DNA of 43,810 bases from an uncultured Bacteroidota bacterium (GCA_902510415.1 CABXBH010000007.1:1-43810), one strand, 5' to 3'; positions 1 to 8,911 are shown, counted from the first letter of the stretch. Numbers and translations are program-made. The notes: generated from the sequence alone by a model not told the origin.

Positions 1-1
1 T

Positions 2-1054
2 ACTTCATGGTCTATGACTGGTGACGGAGCAGAGTTTGATGGTGTAAACCAAGATGGTGTTATTGGATATCAAATTGAATATAGTACATCTTCATTTACA
101 CCAGGTGATGGAACTGCTACTGTTTATGAGTTTGATTCATTCCCTCATACAATGACTGGCTTAGAACCAACAACTACATATTATTTTACCATAAGATCAA
201 TATGTGGTGATGATAATTATTCTGATTGGACTGACAATGGAGATGATGGCCCAGATGCATGGACAACTACAATTTGCCCAAGTAGTTATGGTCTTCCATA
301 TTTAAATGATTTTAACGACCCTGATACTTGGACTAATTGTCAGACTTTCTACGATAATGATGGTGATGGCAATTATTGGTTCTATGTAAACTATGCAGAT
401 GTTGACGAGGCGGGCAATAATGTTGCTGCTTCTGCTTCATATCAAAATGGTGCTGTTTTAACCCCTGATAATTGGGTAATAATGGGGCCTATAGATTTAA
501 CAGATCATTCGGATGCTTTATTAGAATGGAAAGTTAGAGGTATTGACCCTTCTTGGTGTCAAGAAAACTATTCAGTTTATGTAGGTGCGTCAGACAATTA
601 TAATGACCTTATCAATGGTTCAGTTAGTTATAATGAAACTATTGCTAATGGAGGAGATGCTTGTGGTCAAACTTTTGCAGACAGATCGCTTGATATTTCA
701 GCCTCTACGGGTGGTTTAGTTTATATTGGATTTAGACATCATGACGTGAGCGATATGTTTGTTTTAAATATTGATGATGTTTCGGTTACTTCTTCTACGA
801 TGAGTAATGAGGACTTCACTCTTGAAAATATTAATTACACGTTTAATCAAGAGACAGATATTCTTAGAATCACTTCTGAAGAGCTATTATCAAAAATTGA
901 AATTTACAATATGCTTGGTCAACAAGTTTTAAATAAAAACTTAAATGATAGTTCGGCAACATTGAATTTATCGAATTTAAGTAGCGCTATTTATATAGTT
1001 AATATTGAAGGAAATAATTCGAAAACAAAAACCTTTAAGTTAGCTATAAAGTAG
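2..1054 (+). CDS. T9SS-secreted FN3 / choice-of-anchor J protein (5'-partial)
   Basis: The reading frame is open from base 2, so the N-terminus lies upstream of the window; the first internal ATG at 14 is not a credible start. Visible domains in order are a fibronectin-III-like module (roughly the first 90 residues, with a TTTYYFTIRS strand), a choice-of-anchor J/cleaved-adhesin-like beta-sandwich (about 90-265, starting near CPSSYGLPYLNDF and ending in NIDDVSV), and a type A T9SS sorting tail over the last 80 residues (IYNMLGQQV, then LSNLSSAIYIVNI). The family role is secretion through the T9SS and retention on the cell surface, often carrying catalytic or glycan-binding modules further N-terminal. 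It sits immediately before the xylanase operon, so a surface xylan-binding or xylan-degrading role is plausible but inferred only from position. Confidence 0.85.
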   Translation, partial: TSWSMTGDGAEFDGVNQDGVIGYQIEYSTSSFTPGDGTATVYEFDSFPHTMTGLEPTTTYYFTIRSICGDDNYSDWTDNGDDGPDAWTTTICPSSYGLPYLNDFNDPDTWTNCQTFYDNDGDGNYWFYVNYADVDEAGNNVAASASYQNGAVLTPDNWVIMGPIDLTDHSDALLEWKVRGIDPSWCQENYSVYVGASDNYNDLINGSVSYNETIANGGDACGQTFADRSLDISASTGGLVYIGFRHHDVSDMFVLNIDDVSVTSSTMSNEDFTLENINYTFNQETDILRITSEELLSKIEIYNMLGQQVLNKNLNDSSATLNLSNLSSAIYIVNIEGNNSKTKTFKLAIK

Positions 1055-1075
1055 ATTTTTAAATAATTAATAACC

Positions 1076-1109
1076 ATAGAAAAGGGCATTGATAAATGCC
1101 CTTTTCTAT
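1076..1109 (+). terminator. Intrinsic hairpin between T9SS protein and xylanase operon
   Basis: A perfect 15-bp stem (1076-1090 with 1095-1109) closes on a GATA tetraloop, with the core AAAAGGGC paired to GCCCTTTT. It begins 21 bp after the stop of the T9SS protein and ends 29 bp before the xylanase start. The A-rich 5' arm and T-rich 3' arm would let it terminate either strand. A weak -7-like box TATATTTA (1109-1116) abuts the 3' arm, so GH10 may have its own promoter or be fed by read-through. Confidence 0.8.
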
Positions 1110-1138
1110 ATATTTATATCATAATTAATTAGAAAAGT

Positions 1139-2251
1139 ATGAGAAACATATTTTTGTTGTTTTTTGCATATTTGCCTTTGGTTATGTGCTCACAAAAACC
1201 GGATAATTTAAAGGATAAATTTGCAAACTATTTTTTAATTGGAGCAACCATCAATCAAGAGGATTATCAAATTATCGACAAGGATAATAAAGTGCTAAAA
1301 ATTGTTTCTGAGGACTTTAATTCAGTTACTCCTGAAAACTCTATGAAGTGGATGCATTCACATCCTGAGTATTCAAAGTTTACATTTTCAAATGCACAGA
1401 AAATTACAGATTTTGCTAAAGAAAACGATATGTTTTTATTAGGTCATACTTTGGTTTGGCACAACCAAGTACCTGAGTATGTTTCCGATATAAAGGACAA
1501 GATTAAATTTGACCTACACATAAAAAATCACATATTTCAACTTGTAACAAGATTCAAGGGAAAAGTTGATATGTGGGATGTTGTCAATGAAGCTTTAAAT
1601 GATGATGGTACGCTAAGAGAGACTGTGTTTCTTGACATGATGGGAGAAAGCTATATTGAAAAAGCATTTCAGTATGCAAATGATTTTGACCCTAATGTTG
1701 AGTTGGCTTACAATGATTACAATTTATATAAACCAAACAAACGTGCAGGAGCTATCAGAATAATAAATTCTTTAAAAGAAAAGGGAATAAGAATTGATGC
1801 AGTTGGAATTCAAGCTCACTGGGACCTTCATTTTCCAAGTATTAAGGAAATCGAGCAAACTATAATTGATCTTGCTGAAACTGGTGTTGATGTAATGATT
1901 ACTGAACTTGATATAACTGTAATTCCAAACCCTTATGAACTAGCAGGTATTGCAAGAGAGGAATTTAAAAAGTTTGAAGGGGATAAAAAATGGGACCCTT
2001 ACCAGGCTGGTATCCCTGATAATGTTCAAAAGAAATTAACAAAAAGGTATCGTGATATTTTTGAGTTATTTGTCAAGCATCATGATAAAATTAGCAGAGT
2101 AACTTTTTGGGGTACAACCGATAAATATACATGGAGAAATCAAAATCCAATTAATAATAGAGCAGATTATCCATTATTATTTGACAGAGAATATAACAAG
2201 AAACCTGCATATTATGAATTATTAGATATTGATCTCTCTGAAAAAAATTAA
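1139..2251 (+). CDS. GH10 endo-1,4-beta-xylanase
   Basis: This is a 370-aa single-domain glycoside hydrolase family 10 enzyme that cleaves the beta-1,4-xylan backbone with retention. Diagnostic motifs are HTLVWHNQ (103-110, substrate-binding His/Trp), WDVVNEA with acid/base Glu151, and ITELDI with nucleophile Glu256. A hydrophobic N-terminus (about 1-17) directs export. A Cys at 17 (LVMC) resembles a lipobox, but the Met at -1 is atypical, so lipoprotein status is uncertain. There is no T9SS tail. The gene is first in a plus-strand operon, 3 bp before the GPH symporter and 13 bp ahead of it by start codon only in the sense of tight packing with no room for a terminator. Periplasmic or outer-membrane placement fits cutting xylo-oligosaccharides for the downstream importer. 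Confidence 0.95.
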   Translation: MRNIFLLFFAYLPLVMCSQKPDNLKDKFANYFLIGATINQEDYQIIDKDNKVLKIVSEDFNSVTPENSMKWMHSHPEYSKFTFSNAQKITDFAKENDMFLLGHTLVWHNQVPEYVSDIKDKIKFDLHIKNHIFQLVTRFKGKVDMWDVVNEALNDDGTLRETVFLDMMGESYIEKAFQYANDFDPNVELAYNDYNLYKPNKRAGAIRIINSLKEKGIRIDAVGIQAHWDLHFPSIKEIEQTIIDLAETGVDVMITELDITVIPNPYELAGIAREEFKKFEGDKKWDPYQAGIPDNVQKKLTKRYRDIFELFVKHHDKISRVTFWGTTDKYTWRNQNPINNRADYPLLFDREYNKKPAYYELLDIDLSEKN

Positions 2252-2254
2252 TTT

Positions 2255-3688
2255 ATGATAACACACCCTCTTTCGATAAAAGAAAAGATAGGATATAGTC
2301 TTGGTGATCTTTCAGCCAATCTTGTTTTTCAAACACTGATTACATACTTAGCATATTTTTATACTGATATATATGGGCTAAATGCTGATGATGCTACGGC
2401 AATCATATTTATAGTTGGTACTGTTGCAGCAATTGGATTTAACCCAATTGTTGGTGCTCTGGCTGATAGAACAAACAGTAAATGGGGAAAATTTAGACCC
2501 TGGATATTATGGACTGCGATTCCATTAGGAATAACCTCAGTTTTAGCATTTACCACACCAGATTTCTCCTATAACGGCAAAGTTATTTATGCTGTTGTTA
2601 CTTATACATTATTGCTGCTTTTATACGCTGGCAGTAATCTTCCATACTCGGCATTAAGCGGAGTAATTACTGGAGACATGAAAGAAAGAAATAGTATTTC
2701 AGCATACAGATTTGTTGCTGTAATGTTTGCTCAATTTTTCGTTCAAGTATTCATGCTGCCTATCATAATGTATGCTGGAGGCGGAGATAAAGCTGTAGGT
2801 ATAGAAATCACAATGACTTGGCTTGCTATTATTGGCACAATACTTTTGATAATTACATTTATCACAACGAAAGAAAGAATCATTCCTAAACCAGAACAAT
2901 CTTCAAGTTTAATAGATGATATTCAAGATTTAATCAAAAATATTCCATGGGTAATAATGTTAACAGTTACCATTCTGCTTTTTACAACATTAGCAATGAA
3001 AGGTGGTGCTTATGTTTATTATTTTGAAAACTATGTTTCTAAAAATTCTTTAAGTGATTTCATTTCTCCAATTTTAGATTTTTTATCAAGTATAGGAATT
3101 AACTTTTTTGGAAGTGATCCAGTTTCAGCAGGTTTTGGACTTTTTAATGCAGGCGGAATTATATTCATGATTATTGGTATCGGCTTATCAAAAATGTTGG
3201 CAGATAAATATGGAAAAAGAAATGTTTTCGGAATATTTTTATTTATCTCAACACTATTTGTTTTGGTATTTTATTTTCTTTCTCCAAATTCAATTAGCTT
3301 AATTTTTGGTGCTCAGATTTTTCATGGATTCTTTTATGGGATTACTATACCGCTACTTTGGGCTATGATTGCAGATGTTGCTGATTATTCAGAGTGGAAA
3401 AATAATAGACGTGCCACAGCAATTATTTTTTCTGCTATGATGGTTGGACTAAAATTGGGATTAAGTATTGGCGGTGCATTAGTTGCAAAAATATTAGGTA
3501 ATTATGGATATGTTCCAAGTAGTGATGGAGAGCAGGTGGAGTCTGCAATTTTAGGAACTAAGATGCTGGTTAGTATTTACCCTTCAATCCCCTTTTTAAT
3601 AGCCGCAGCATTATTATTCTTTTATTCAATTGACAAAAATTTAGAAGATAAAATTGAACAAGAACTCTTAGAAAGAAGAAATAAGTAA
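2255..3688 (+). CDS. GPH-family (MFS) xylo-oligosaccharide/xyloside cation symporter
   Basis: This 477-aa polytopic inner-membrane protein shows the glycoside-pentoside-hexuronide (GPH) signature: an N-terminal GYSLGDLSANLVFQ helix start, the loop motif DRTNSKWGKFRPW (about residues 70-82), and IADVADYSEWKNNRRATAI late in the protein. Around 12 hydrophobic segments are visible. The family imports glycosides or pentosides with Na+ or H+. Placed between a secreted xylanase and a cytoplasmic GH43, it most likely imports xylobiose or short xylo-oligosaccharides, which is an inference from context. The start codon lies 3 bp after the GH10 stop and its stop is 10 bp before the GH43, so the three genes are almost certainly co-transcribed. 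Confidence 0.92.
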   Translation: MITHPLSIKEKIGYSLGDLSANLVFQTLITYLAYFYTDIYGLNADDATAIIFIVGTVAAIGFNPIVGALADRTNSKWGKFRPWILWTAIPLGITSVLAFTTPDFSYNGKVIYAVVTYTLLLLLYAGSNLPYSALSGVITGDMKERNSISAYRFVAVMFAQFFVQVFMLPIIMYAGGGDKAVGIEITMTWLAIIGTILLIITFITTKERIIPKPEQSSSLIDDIQDLIKNIPWVIMLTVTILLFTTLAMKGGAYVYYFENYVSKNSLSDFISPILDFLSSIGINFFGSDPVSAGFGLFNAGGIIFMIIGIGLSKMLADKYGKRNVFGIFLFISTLFVLVFYFLSPNSISLIFGAQIFHGFFYGITIPLLWAMIADVADYSEWKNNRRATAIIFSAMMVGLKLGLSIGGALVAKILGNYGYVPSSDGEQVESAILGTKMLVSIYPSIPFLIAAALLFFYSIDKNLEDKIEQELLERRNK

Positions 3689-3698
3689 TAGATATTTT

Positions 3699-4739
3699 AT
3701 GCCAGAAGAAAGCATTGATCATATTGATTTTGAGGAATTAAATAGGAAAGCTATTTCGCCTCCGATTGCAACCCATCTTTATACTGCTGATCCTTCTGCG
3801 CATGTGTTTAATAATAAAATATATATCTATCCGTCCCATGATATTGATGCTGGAGACGCTTTCGATGATTTAGGTAGTCATTTTGCAATGGAAGATTATC
3901 ATGTTTTCTCCATGGATGACATTAGTGGTAATGTGATAGACCATGGAATGGCTTTACATGTCGATAATGTTAAGTGGGCAGAAAGACAGATGTGGGCTCC
4001 TGACGCTAATGAGAAAAACGGACAATATTTTCTTTTTTTCCCAGCCAAAGATTACAATGGTATTTTTAGAATAGGTGTTGCAATAAGTGATAATCCTCAT
4101 GGCCCTTTTATTCCTCAGGATAATCCTATTAAAGATAGTTTTTCAATTGACCCTGCTGTGTTTAAGGATGATGATAGAAGTTATTATATGTACTTTGGAG
4201 GTATATGGGGAGGCCAATTACAAAGATGGAGAACTGGAGTTTTTAATGGAGATCATCCAGAAAGTCCTACAGCATTTTTACCAAAAGATGATGAACCTGC
4301 TTTATTGCCTTATGTAGCTAAAATGACAGATGATTTGCTGCAGTTTGATGAGTCTCCCAAGGAAGTTGAAATATTAGATGAAAATGGCGATTTATTATTA
4401 GCCGGTGATAATGATAGAAGATTTTTTGAGGCTGCTTGGCTTCATAAATACAACGGAAAATATTACTTCTCATATTCAACCGGTGATACTCATTTTATTT
4501 GCTATGCAATTGGGGAGAATCCTTATGGTCCATTCACTTATAAAGGAAGAATTTTAAACCCAGTAGTCGGTTGGACATCACATCATTCTATTTGTGAGTT
4601 TAAAGGAAAGTGGTATTTATTTTATCATGATTCTTCACTTTCTAAAGGAGTTACCCATTTGAGATCAGTCAAAATTGCTGAGATTAAATATAATGACGAT
4701 GGTACTATTCAAACTTTAGAACCATACGGAAGAAATTGA
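3699..4739 (+). CDS. GH43 beta-xylosidase / alpha-L-arabinofuranosidase (cytoplasmic)
   Basis: This 346-aa five-bladed-propeller hydrolase has the GH43 triad: general base Asp31 in YTADPSAHVF, pKa-modulating Asp151 in SIDPAVF, and general acid Glu244 in FFEAAWLHK. There is no signal peptide (the N-terminus MPEESIDHIDFEE is acidic and polar), so it should act in the cytoplasm on sugars brought in by the adjacent GPH symporter, releasing xylose or arabinose. Family members split between xylosidase and arabinofuranosidase activity, and the sequence alone does not decide. No accessory beta-sandwich domain is present. It is the last gene of the operon. Confidence 0.92.
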   Translation: MPEESIDHIDFEELNRKAISPPIATHLYTADPSAHVFNNKIYIYPSHDIDAGDAFDDLGSHFAMEDYHVFSMDDISGNVIDHGMALHVDNVKWAERQMWAPDANEKNGQYFLFFPAKDYNGIFRIGVAISDNPHGPFIPQDNPIKDSFSIDPAVFKDDDRSYYMYFGGIWGGQLQRWRTGVFNGDHPESPTAFLPKDDEPALLPYVAKMTDDLLQFDESPKEVEILDENGDLLLAGDNDRRFFEAAWLHKYNGKYYFSYSTGDTHFICYAIGENPYGPFTYKGRILNPVVGWTSHHSICEFKGKWYLFYHDSSLSKGVTHLRSVKIAEIKYNDDGTIQTLEPYGRN

Positions 4740-4748
4740 CTCTTTGAG

Positions 4749-4823
4749 ATGAATAAAAATCCTCAAAGTAAAACATCAGAAAGAGCAGCTTATTCGGTAT
4801 TAAGAATTACCTTTAAAGATTAA
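4749..4823 (+). other. 24-codon micro-ORF in frame downstream of GH43 (doubtful)
   Basis: After the GH43 TGA stop the same frame stays open for 28 further codons and contains an ATG at 4749 followed by 24 codons to TAA. The ATG falls in the loop of a weak 7-bp hairpin (4742-4748 with 4762-4768). The peptide would be polar and basic (starts MNKNPQSKTSERAAY). It may be chance, a remnant of a longer GH43 C-terminus, or a tiny peptide; nothing in it identifies a function. Confidence 0.15.
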
Positions 4824-4840
4824 ATCAAAAAATTCTTAGT

Positions 4841-6049
4841 TTAGAGACTTTTTGCATCATATAATGCTTTCAAAACAGCATAATATGCTCCCTTCCTAGA
4901 ATAATCTTTATTAACCATCCAAGCCTTTTGATCCTTTCTCCATCCTCCATAAGGAATATCATCTCTAAAACCCCAATCACTAATTATTTTAACACCAGCC
5001 TCTTTTGCTGTTTTTACTAAGTTGTAGTAAATTTTATTTTGTTCTTCAAAGAACCATTCCCAATCAGCTTCAGTTTTAATTACATCAGAAACTTTTTTGC
5101 GACTATCTCCTTGTCCCCAAAGATTTAAACCCACGTCAAGCTCAGTTATATAAACCTCAACACCTAAATCGATAAATCGTAAAATATTTTTTCTCAAATT
5201 CTCATAGTTGTAATTTAAACCAGCATTTAAATGACATTGAAAACCAACAGCATCAACCCTAACTCCAGTGTTTTTTAAATGCTTAATTAATTGGTAAACA
5301 CCATCAGCTTTTTTACCTCCAAAAGCTATATTAAAATCTCTTATTTCTAATTTTGCATCAGTTAAATTAGAGGCTATGTCAAAAACTTTTCTAACAAAAA
5401 CTGGATGCTCTTCATTAATTTTTTGCCCACCCTTTAAGCCTGACATATCTTTTTCAAATCCCATATCCATCCACTTACAATCTTCTTTCTCATCACCAGA
5501 AACTCTGTATTTACCAGATTTACCCATTGCAAATATTTCATTAATTACATTGAAAACATCAACCTTATTTTTATTGTCATTTGAATTAATCACTTCGGTA
5601 ATGAATGTTTCAATTATAAACTCTAATTCGCTGGCAGAGTAATTTGTTTTTGAAAACCAAGAAGGAAAATATTTATTTGGAAAAATCAAACAATGATGCA
5701 TTATATGAAATTCATTCTCAACCCCCCAATTTACCAACTCATCAAGAAATGCCGTTTCAACTTTAAAATTTTCCAATGAACTAGGTTTTTTCTTAGGCCA
5801 AAATCCTCCATCCCACGCCGGATATATAGATGGTTGGATGCCGGTATAATTTCTTAACACAAATTCTCTATTTTTATCCGCCTCTGTTCCACGTAAAATT
5901 GCCTTATTTCTTTCACCCCTAACTTGAGTAGTAATTATCATCTCGCCAGAATAGTCTTTTAGAAAAGCATCCTTATTGTAGTCTTGGGCAAACATTTTAC
6001 TTGCCACTAATAAAATTATTATTGAATAGTGTATAATTAATCTTCGCAT
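4841..6049 (-). CDS. Divergent GH10-family endo-xylanase
   Basis: This 402-aa protein has a GH10 fold signature with acid/base Glu171 (FNVINE) and nucleophile Glu303 (VYITELDVGL). An N-terminal hydrophobic segment ending near ...KMFAQ (1-21) predicts Sec export. It is clearly less canonical than the upstream GH10: the usual HTLVWHNQ glycone-site motif is replaced by FHIMHHCLIF (about 114-123), and there is an insertion-rich stretch between the two catalytic Glu (KSGKYRVSGDEKEDCKWMD). Its reading direction is opposite to the operon on either side, and it is divergent from the sulfatase with an 81-bp shared promoter region. The changed subsite residues may indicate a decorated (sulfated, acetylated or glucuronylated) xylan or oligosaccharide substrate; this is inference. 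Confidence 0.88.
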   Translation of the reverse strand: MRRLIIHYSIIILLVASKMFAQDYNKDAFLKDYSGEMIITTQVRGERNKAILRGTEADKNREFVLRNYTGIQPSIYPAWDGGFWPKKKPSSLENFKVETAFLDELVNWGVENEFHIMHHCLIFPNKYFPSWFSKTNYSASELEFIIETFITEVINSNDNKNKVDVFNVINEIFAMGKSGKYRVSGDEKEDCKWMDMGFEKDMSGLKGGQKINEEHPVFVRKVFDIASNLTDAKLEIRDFNIAFGGKKADGVYQLIKHLKNTGVRVDAVGFQCHLNAGLNYNYENLRKNILRFIDLGVEVYITELDVGLNLWGQGDSRKKVSDVIKTEADWEWFFEEQNKIYYNLVKTAKEAGVKIISDWGFRDDIPYGGWRKDQKAWMVNKDYSRKGAYYAVLKALYDAKSL

Positions 6050-6130
6050 ATTTGTTATTTAACCTGCACTAAAGTTATGATAATTATTAATTTTTATTGA
6101 TATTTAGTAAACAGGAAATTAAACTTACTT

Positions 6131-8035
6131 ATGATAAATATCAAATTTCTCAATTCATTATTATTTTACTTTCTCTTTATAACTTTAACAACTTCTTATT
6201 CTCAAGAAAATGATAAACCAAATGTTTTGTTTATCTCTATTGATGATTTGAAGCCAACCATTGGTAGTTTTGGCGATGAATTTGCTGTGACTCCAAATAT
6301 TGATAAGCTTTCTGAAACCTCAACAGTTTTTTTAAATAACCATACCCAACTTGCTATTTGCGCTGCATCAAGAGTTAGTTTTTTAACTGGATTAAGACCT
6401 GATAAAACTAAAGTTTGGGATTTAAAAACTAAAATGAGAGATGTTAATCCTGAAGTTTTAACCTTACCAGAACATTTTAAAAATAACGGCTATCAAACAG
6501 TTGGCGTTGGTAAAATTTATGACCCTAGAGCTGTAGATAGCGGAAGGGATAGACGCTCATGGTCAGTTCCTTTTATTACTCAGAATCAATTAACTTTTTC
6601 CGATGGTTATAGCTTTCCGTCAGGAGGTTTTTACCAAGGTAAGGAGAATAGAAAAATAAGGTCTAAACTTAGAGAAGAAGCAATAGCAAAAGGGGTTAGC
6701 AATTTAAATAAATATGAGTCTGATAGGTATAAGCCTCCTTATGAAAAAGCTGATGTTCCTGATGGCGCTTACATGGATGGAGCAATTGCTAATAGAGCAG
6801 TTGAATTAATCGATGAAATGGATACTTCAAAACCATTCTTTTTGGCAGTTGGTTTTTTAAGACCTCACCTGCCTTTTAATGCACCTACAAAATATTGGGA
6901 CATGTATAACGAAGATGAAATTCAGCTCGCTTCATTTAGGACAAAAAGTAAAAATCCCGTTGACATAGCTTATAAGGGTGGGTGGGAAATTAACACATAT
7001 AAGGCGCCTGGTATCGAATATATTGAAAATGATGAGGGGCTTTTAATTCTACCCGATGATATTCAAAGAAAATTAATTCATGGATACTATGCTGCAACTA
7101 GCTATATTGATGCTCAAATAGGAATAGTTCTTGAAAAACTTAAAGAAAAAGGACTTGATAAAAATACCCTAATTGTCTTGTGGGGTGATCATGGTTTTCA
7201 TTTAGGAGACCACAGTCAATGGACAAAACATACAAACTTTGAACAATCAACTCGTTCCCCATTATTAATCAAAGACCCAAGAGTTAATAAAACAGTGAAG
7301 GTTAACACACCTACAGAGTTTATTGATGTTTTCCCAACCTTATGTGAATTAGCAGAAATAGAAACTCCTGAGGTTCTTGACGGGATAAGTTTAAAACCTC
7401 AGTTAATTGGCAAACAAACAACTTCAAAAATATTTGCAGTAAGTCAATATCCAAGACGTGGAAACATTATGGGGTATAGTTTTAGAACTAAAAGGCACAG
7501 GTATACAGTTTGGGTAAATAATAAAAAGAGTTCTGAACCAATTTATATCGAAGATATATATGCAGAGGAATTATATGACTATAATAAAGACCCTTTAGAA
7601 ACAGAAAACATTATTAATCGTCCAGATCAACAGAGAGTTAAGACAACATTTCAAACATTAGCTGCTAGATTTTTTAATTCTCAAATTGTCAATGATCTGG
7701 AGCCAGTAATTGAAGAAATAAAGTATGAAGTAGCCAAGCCTGCACCGAATAATAAATGGGCTAATCAAAGATCAATGGCTATAAGTCAATATATTTCGAC
7801 GGAAATGCTTATGAATAAAAATCAAACAAAATTTCTTCAACAGGTGCTTTATGATAAATATGCTAGAAATAATGAATCGACGGTCGGTAAAAAATTATCA
7901 AAGGAAAAAATTGAATCTATTTATAAAGAAAATTTTTCTGTTGCTTCGCAAGAATTAATGAGCAAATTCACTAAGAAACAATTTGAAAGAATAACAGAAT
8001 TAGAAAGACAAAAAATGAATCAAATAAGAAACTAA
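6131..8035 (+). CDS. S1-family sulfatase (iduronate-2-sulfatase-like)
   Basis: This 634-aa arylsulfatase-superfamily enzyme has a signal peptide (about 1-25, TSYSQ). Visible motifs are the metal-binding pair Asp38-Asp39 in ISIDDL, the formylglycine core CAASR with Cys77 and Arg81, and the C-terminal metal/substrate motif WGDHGFHLGDH (Asp353, His354, Lys366). The overall pattern (DDLKPTIGSFGD, GKIYDPR) matches iduronate-2-sulfatase-like S1 subfamilies. Cys77 must be oxidised to formylglycine, and an FGE gene lies about 6 kb away in the same locus. The core has Ala where Pro is usual. An extra C-terminal region of about 130 residues (about 505-634) is Lys/Gln-rich and helical. In this locus the expected substrate is a sulfated xylan-type polysaccharide; the start is followed by a co-directional esterase 11 bp after its stop. 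Confidence 0.93.
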   Translation: MINIKFLNSLLFYFLFITLTTSYSQENDKPNVLFISIDDLKPTIGSFGDEFAVTPNIDKLSETSTVFLNNHTQLAICAASRVSFLTGLRPDKTKVWDLKTKMRDVNPEVLTLPEHFKNNGYQTVGVGKIYDPRAVDSGRDRRSWSVPFITQNQLTFSDGYSFPSGGFYQGKENRKIRSKLREEAIAKGVSNLNKYESDRYKPPYEKADVPDGAYMDGAIANRAVELIDEMDTSKPFFLAVGFLRPHLPFNAPTKYWDMYNEDEIQLASFRTKSKNPVDIAYKGGWEINTYKAPGIEYIENDEGLLILPDDIQRKLIHGYYAATSYIDAQIGIVLEKLKEKGLDKNTLIVLWGDHGFHLGDHSQWTKHTNFEQSTRSPLLIKDPRVNKTVKVNTPTEFIDVFPTLCELAEIETPEVLDGISLKPQLIGKQTTSKIFAVSQYPRRGNIMGYSFRTKRHRYTVWVNNKKSSEPIYIEDIYAEELYDYNKDPLETENIINRPDQQRVKTTFQTLAARFFNSQIVNDLEPVIEEIKYEVAKPAPNNKWANQRSMAISQYISTEMLMNKNQTKFLQQVLYDKYARNNESTVGKKLSKEKIESIYKENFSVASQELMSKFTKKQFERITELERQKMNQIRN

Positions 8036-8046
8036 GCTTTTAAAAA

Positions 8047-8901
8047 ATGTACAAATTTAGATTCTTTTTCGTCTTACTTTTTCTTCTTTTAAGCTACATA
8101 TCATTCTCTCAAAATGATAAAGTTTTTATAAAACATGAAAAAGTACTATATAAATCTACTAAACAAGGAGATCTTAATCTATACTTTTATAGACCACTAG
8201 ATTTTGATAAATCTAAGACATATAATTGTATAATTTTTTTTCATGGAGGAGGTTGGAATTCGGGAGACTATAAACAATTCGAAAGACAGTCAATGTATTT
8301 TGCTTCAAGAGGTATGATAGCAATCTCAGCTGAATATAGAATTAAGAATAAACATGGAACAACTCCAATTCAAGCAATGGAAGATGCTAAGTCAGCAATA
8401 AGATTTTTAAGGTTAAATGCAAAATCATTTTTTATTAATCCTAATAGAATTGCAGCAGCAGGCGGTTCTGCGGGAGGTCATTTAGCTGCAGTTACGGCTA
8501 ACATTGATTTATTCGATAATGTGAATGAGGACTTAGGTATAAGTTCTAAACCTAATCTTTTAGTTTTATATAATCCAGTTATCGATTTTGGTTCAAGGAA
8601 GTGGTTGTGGATTGACAATCCTTTAGACGCTTCGCCAGTTCATAATATTTCAAAAGGATCTCCGCCTACTATTATTTTAACAGGCACTAAGGATAAAATT
8701 GTTCCAGTAGAAACCATTATGAATTACAAAAAAATAATGGAATCAGTTGGTAGTAGATGTGATGTTATTTTGTACGAGGGCGCAGAACATGCATTTTTTA
8801 ACAAAGGGGAAGATTTTATAGATACTGTGTTAAAATCAGATATTTTTTTAAAATCAAATTGGTATTTAGAAGGTACACCAACAATTAAGCAACAATATTA
8901 G
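8047..8901 (+). CDS. Alpha/beta hydrolase, probable acetyl-xylan esterase (BD-FAE/esterase-lipase type)
   Basis: This 284-aa exported hydrolase has a signal peptide ending near SFSQ (about 1-22). The fold markers are the oxyanion motif HGGGW (66-70), nucleophile Ser141 in GGSAGG, acid Asp216 in TGTKDKIVP and His248 in EGAEHAF. This pattern belongs to the esterase/lipase group that includes acetyl-xylan and feruloyl esterases. It follows the sulfatase by 11 bp in the same direction, so the pair probably forms a two-gene unit that strips substituents (sulfate and acyl groups) from xylan before GH10 attack. The exact acyl group removed cannot be read from sequence. Confidence 0.85.
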   Translation: MYKFRFFFVLLFLLLSYISFSQNDKVFIKHEKVLYKSTKQGDLNLYFYRPLDFDKSKTYNCIIFFHGGGWNSGDYKQFERQSMYFASRGMIAISAEYRIKNKHGTTPIQAMEDAKSAIRFLRLNAKSFFINPNRIAAAGGSAGGHLAAVTANIDLFDNVNEDLGISSKPNLLVLYNPVIDFGSRKWLWIDNPLDASPVHNISKGSPPTIILTGTKDKIVPVETIMNYKKIMESVGSRCDVILYEGAEHAFFNKGEDFIDTVLKSDIFLKSNWYLEGTPTIKQQY

Positions 8902-8911
8902 AATCTAGGTC

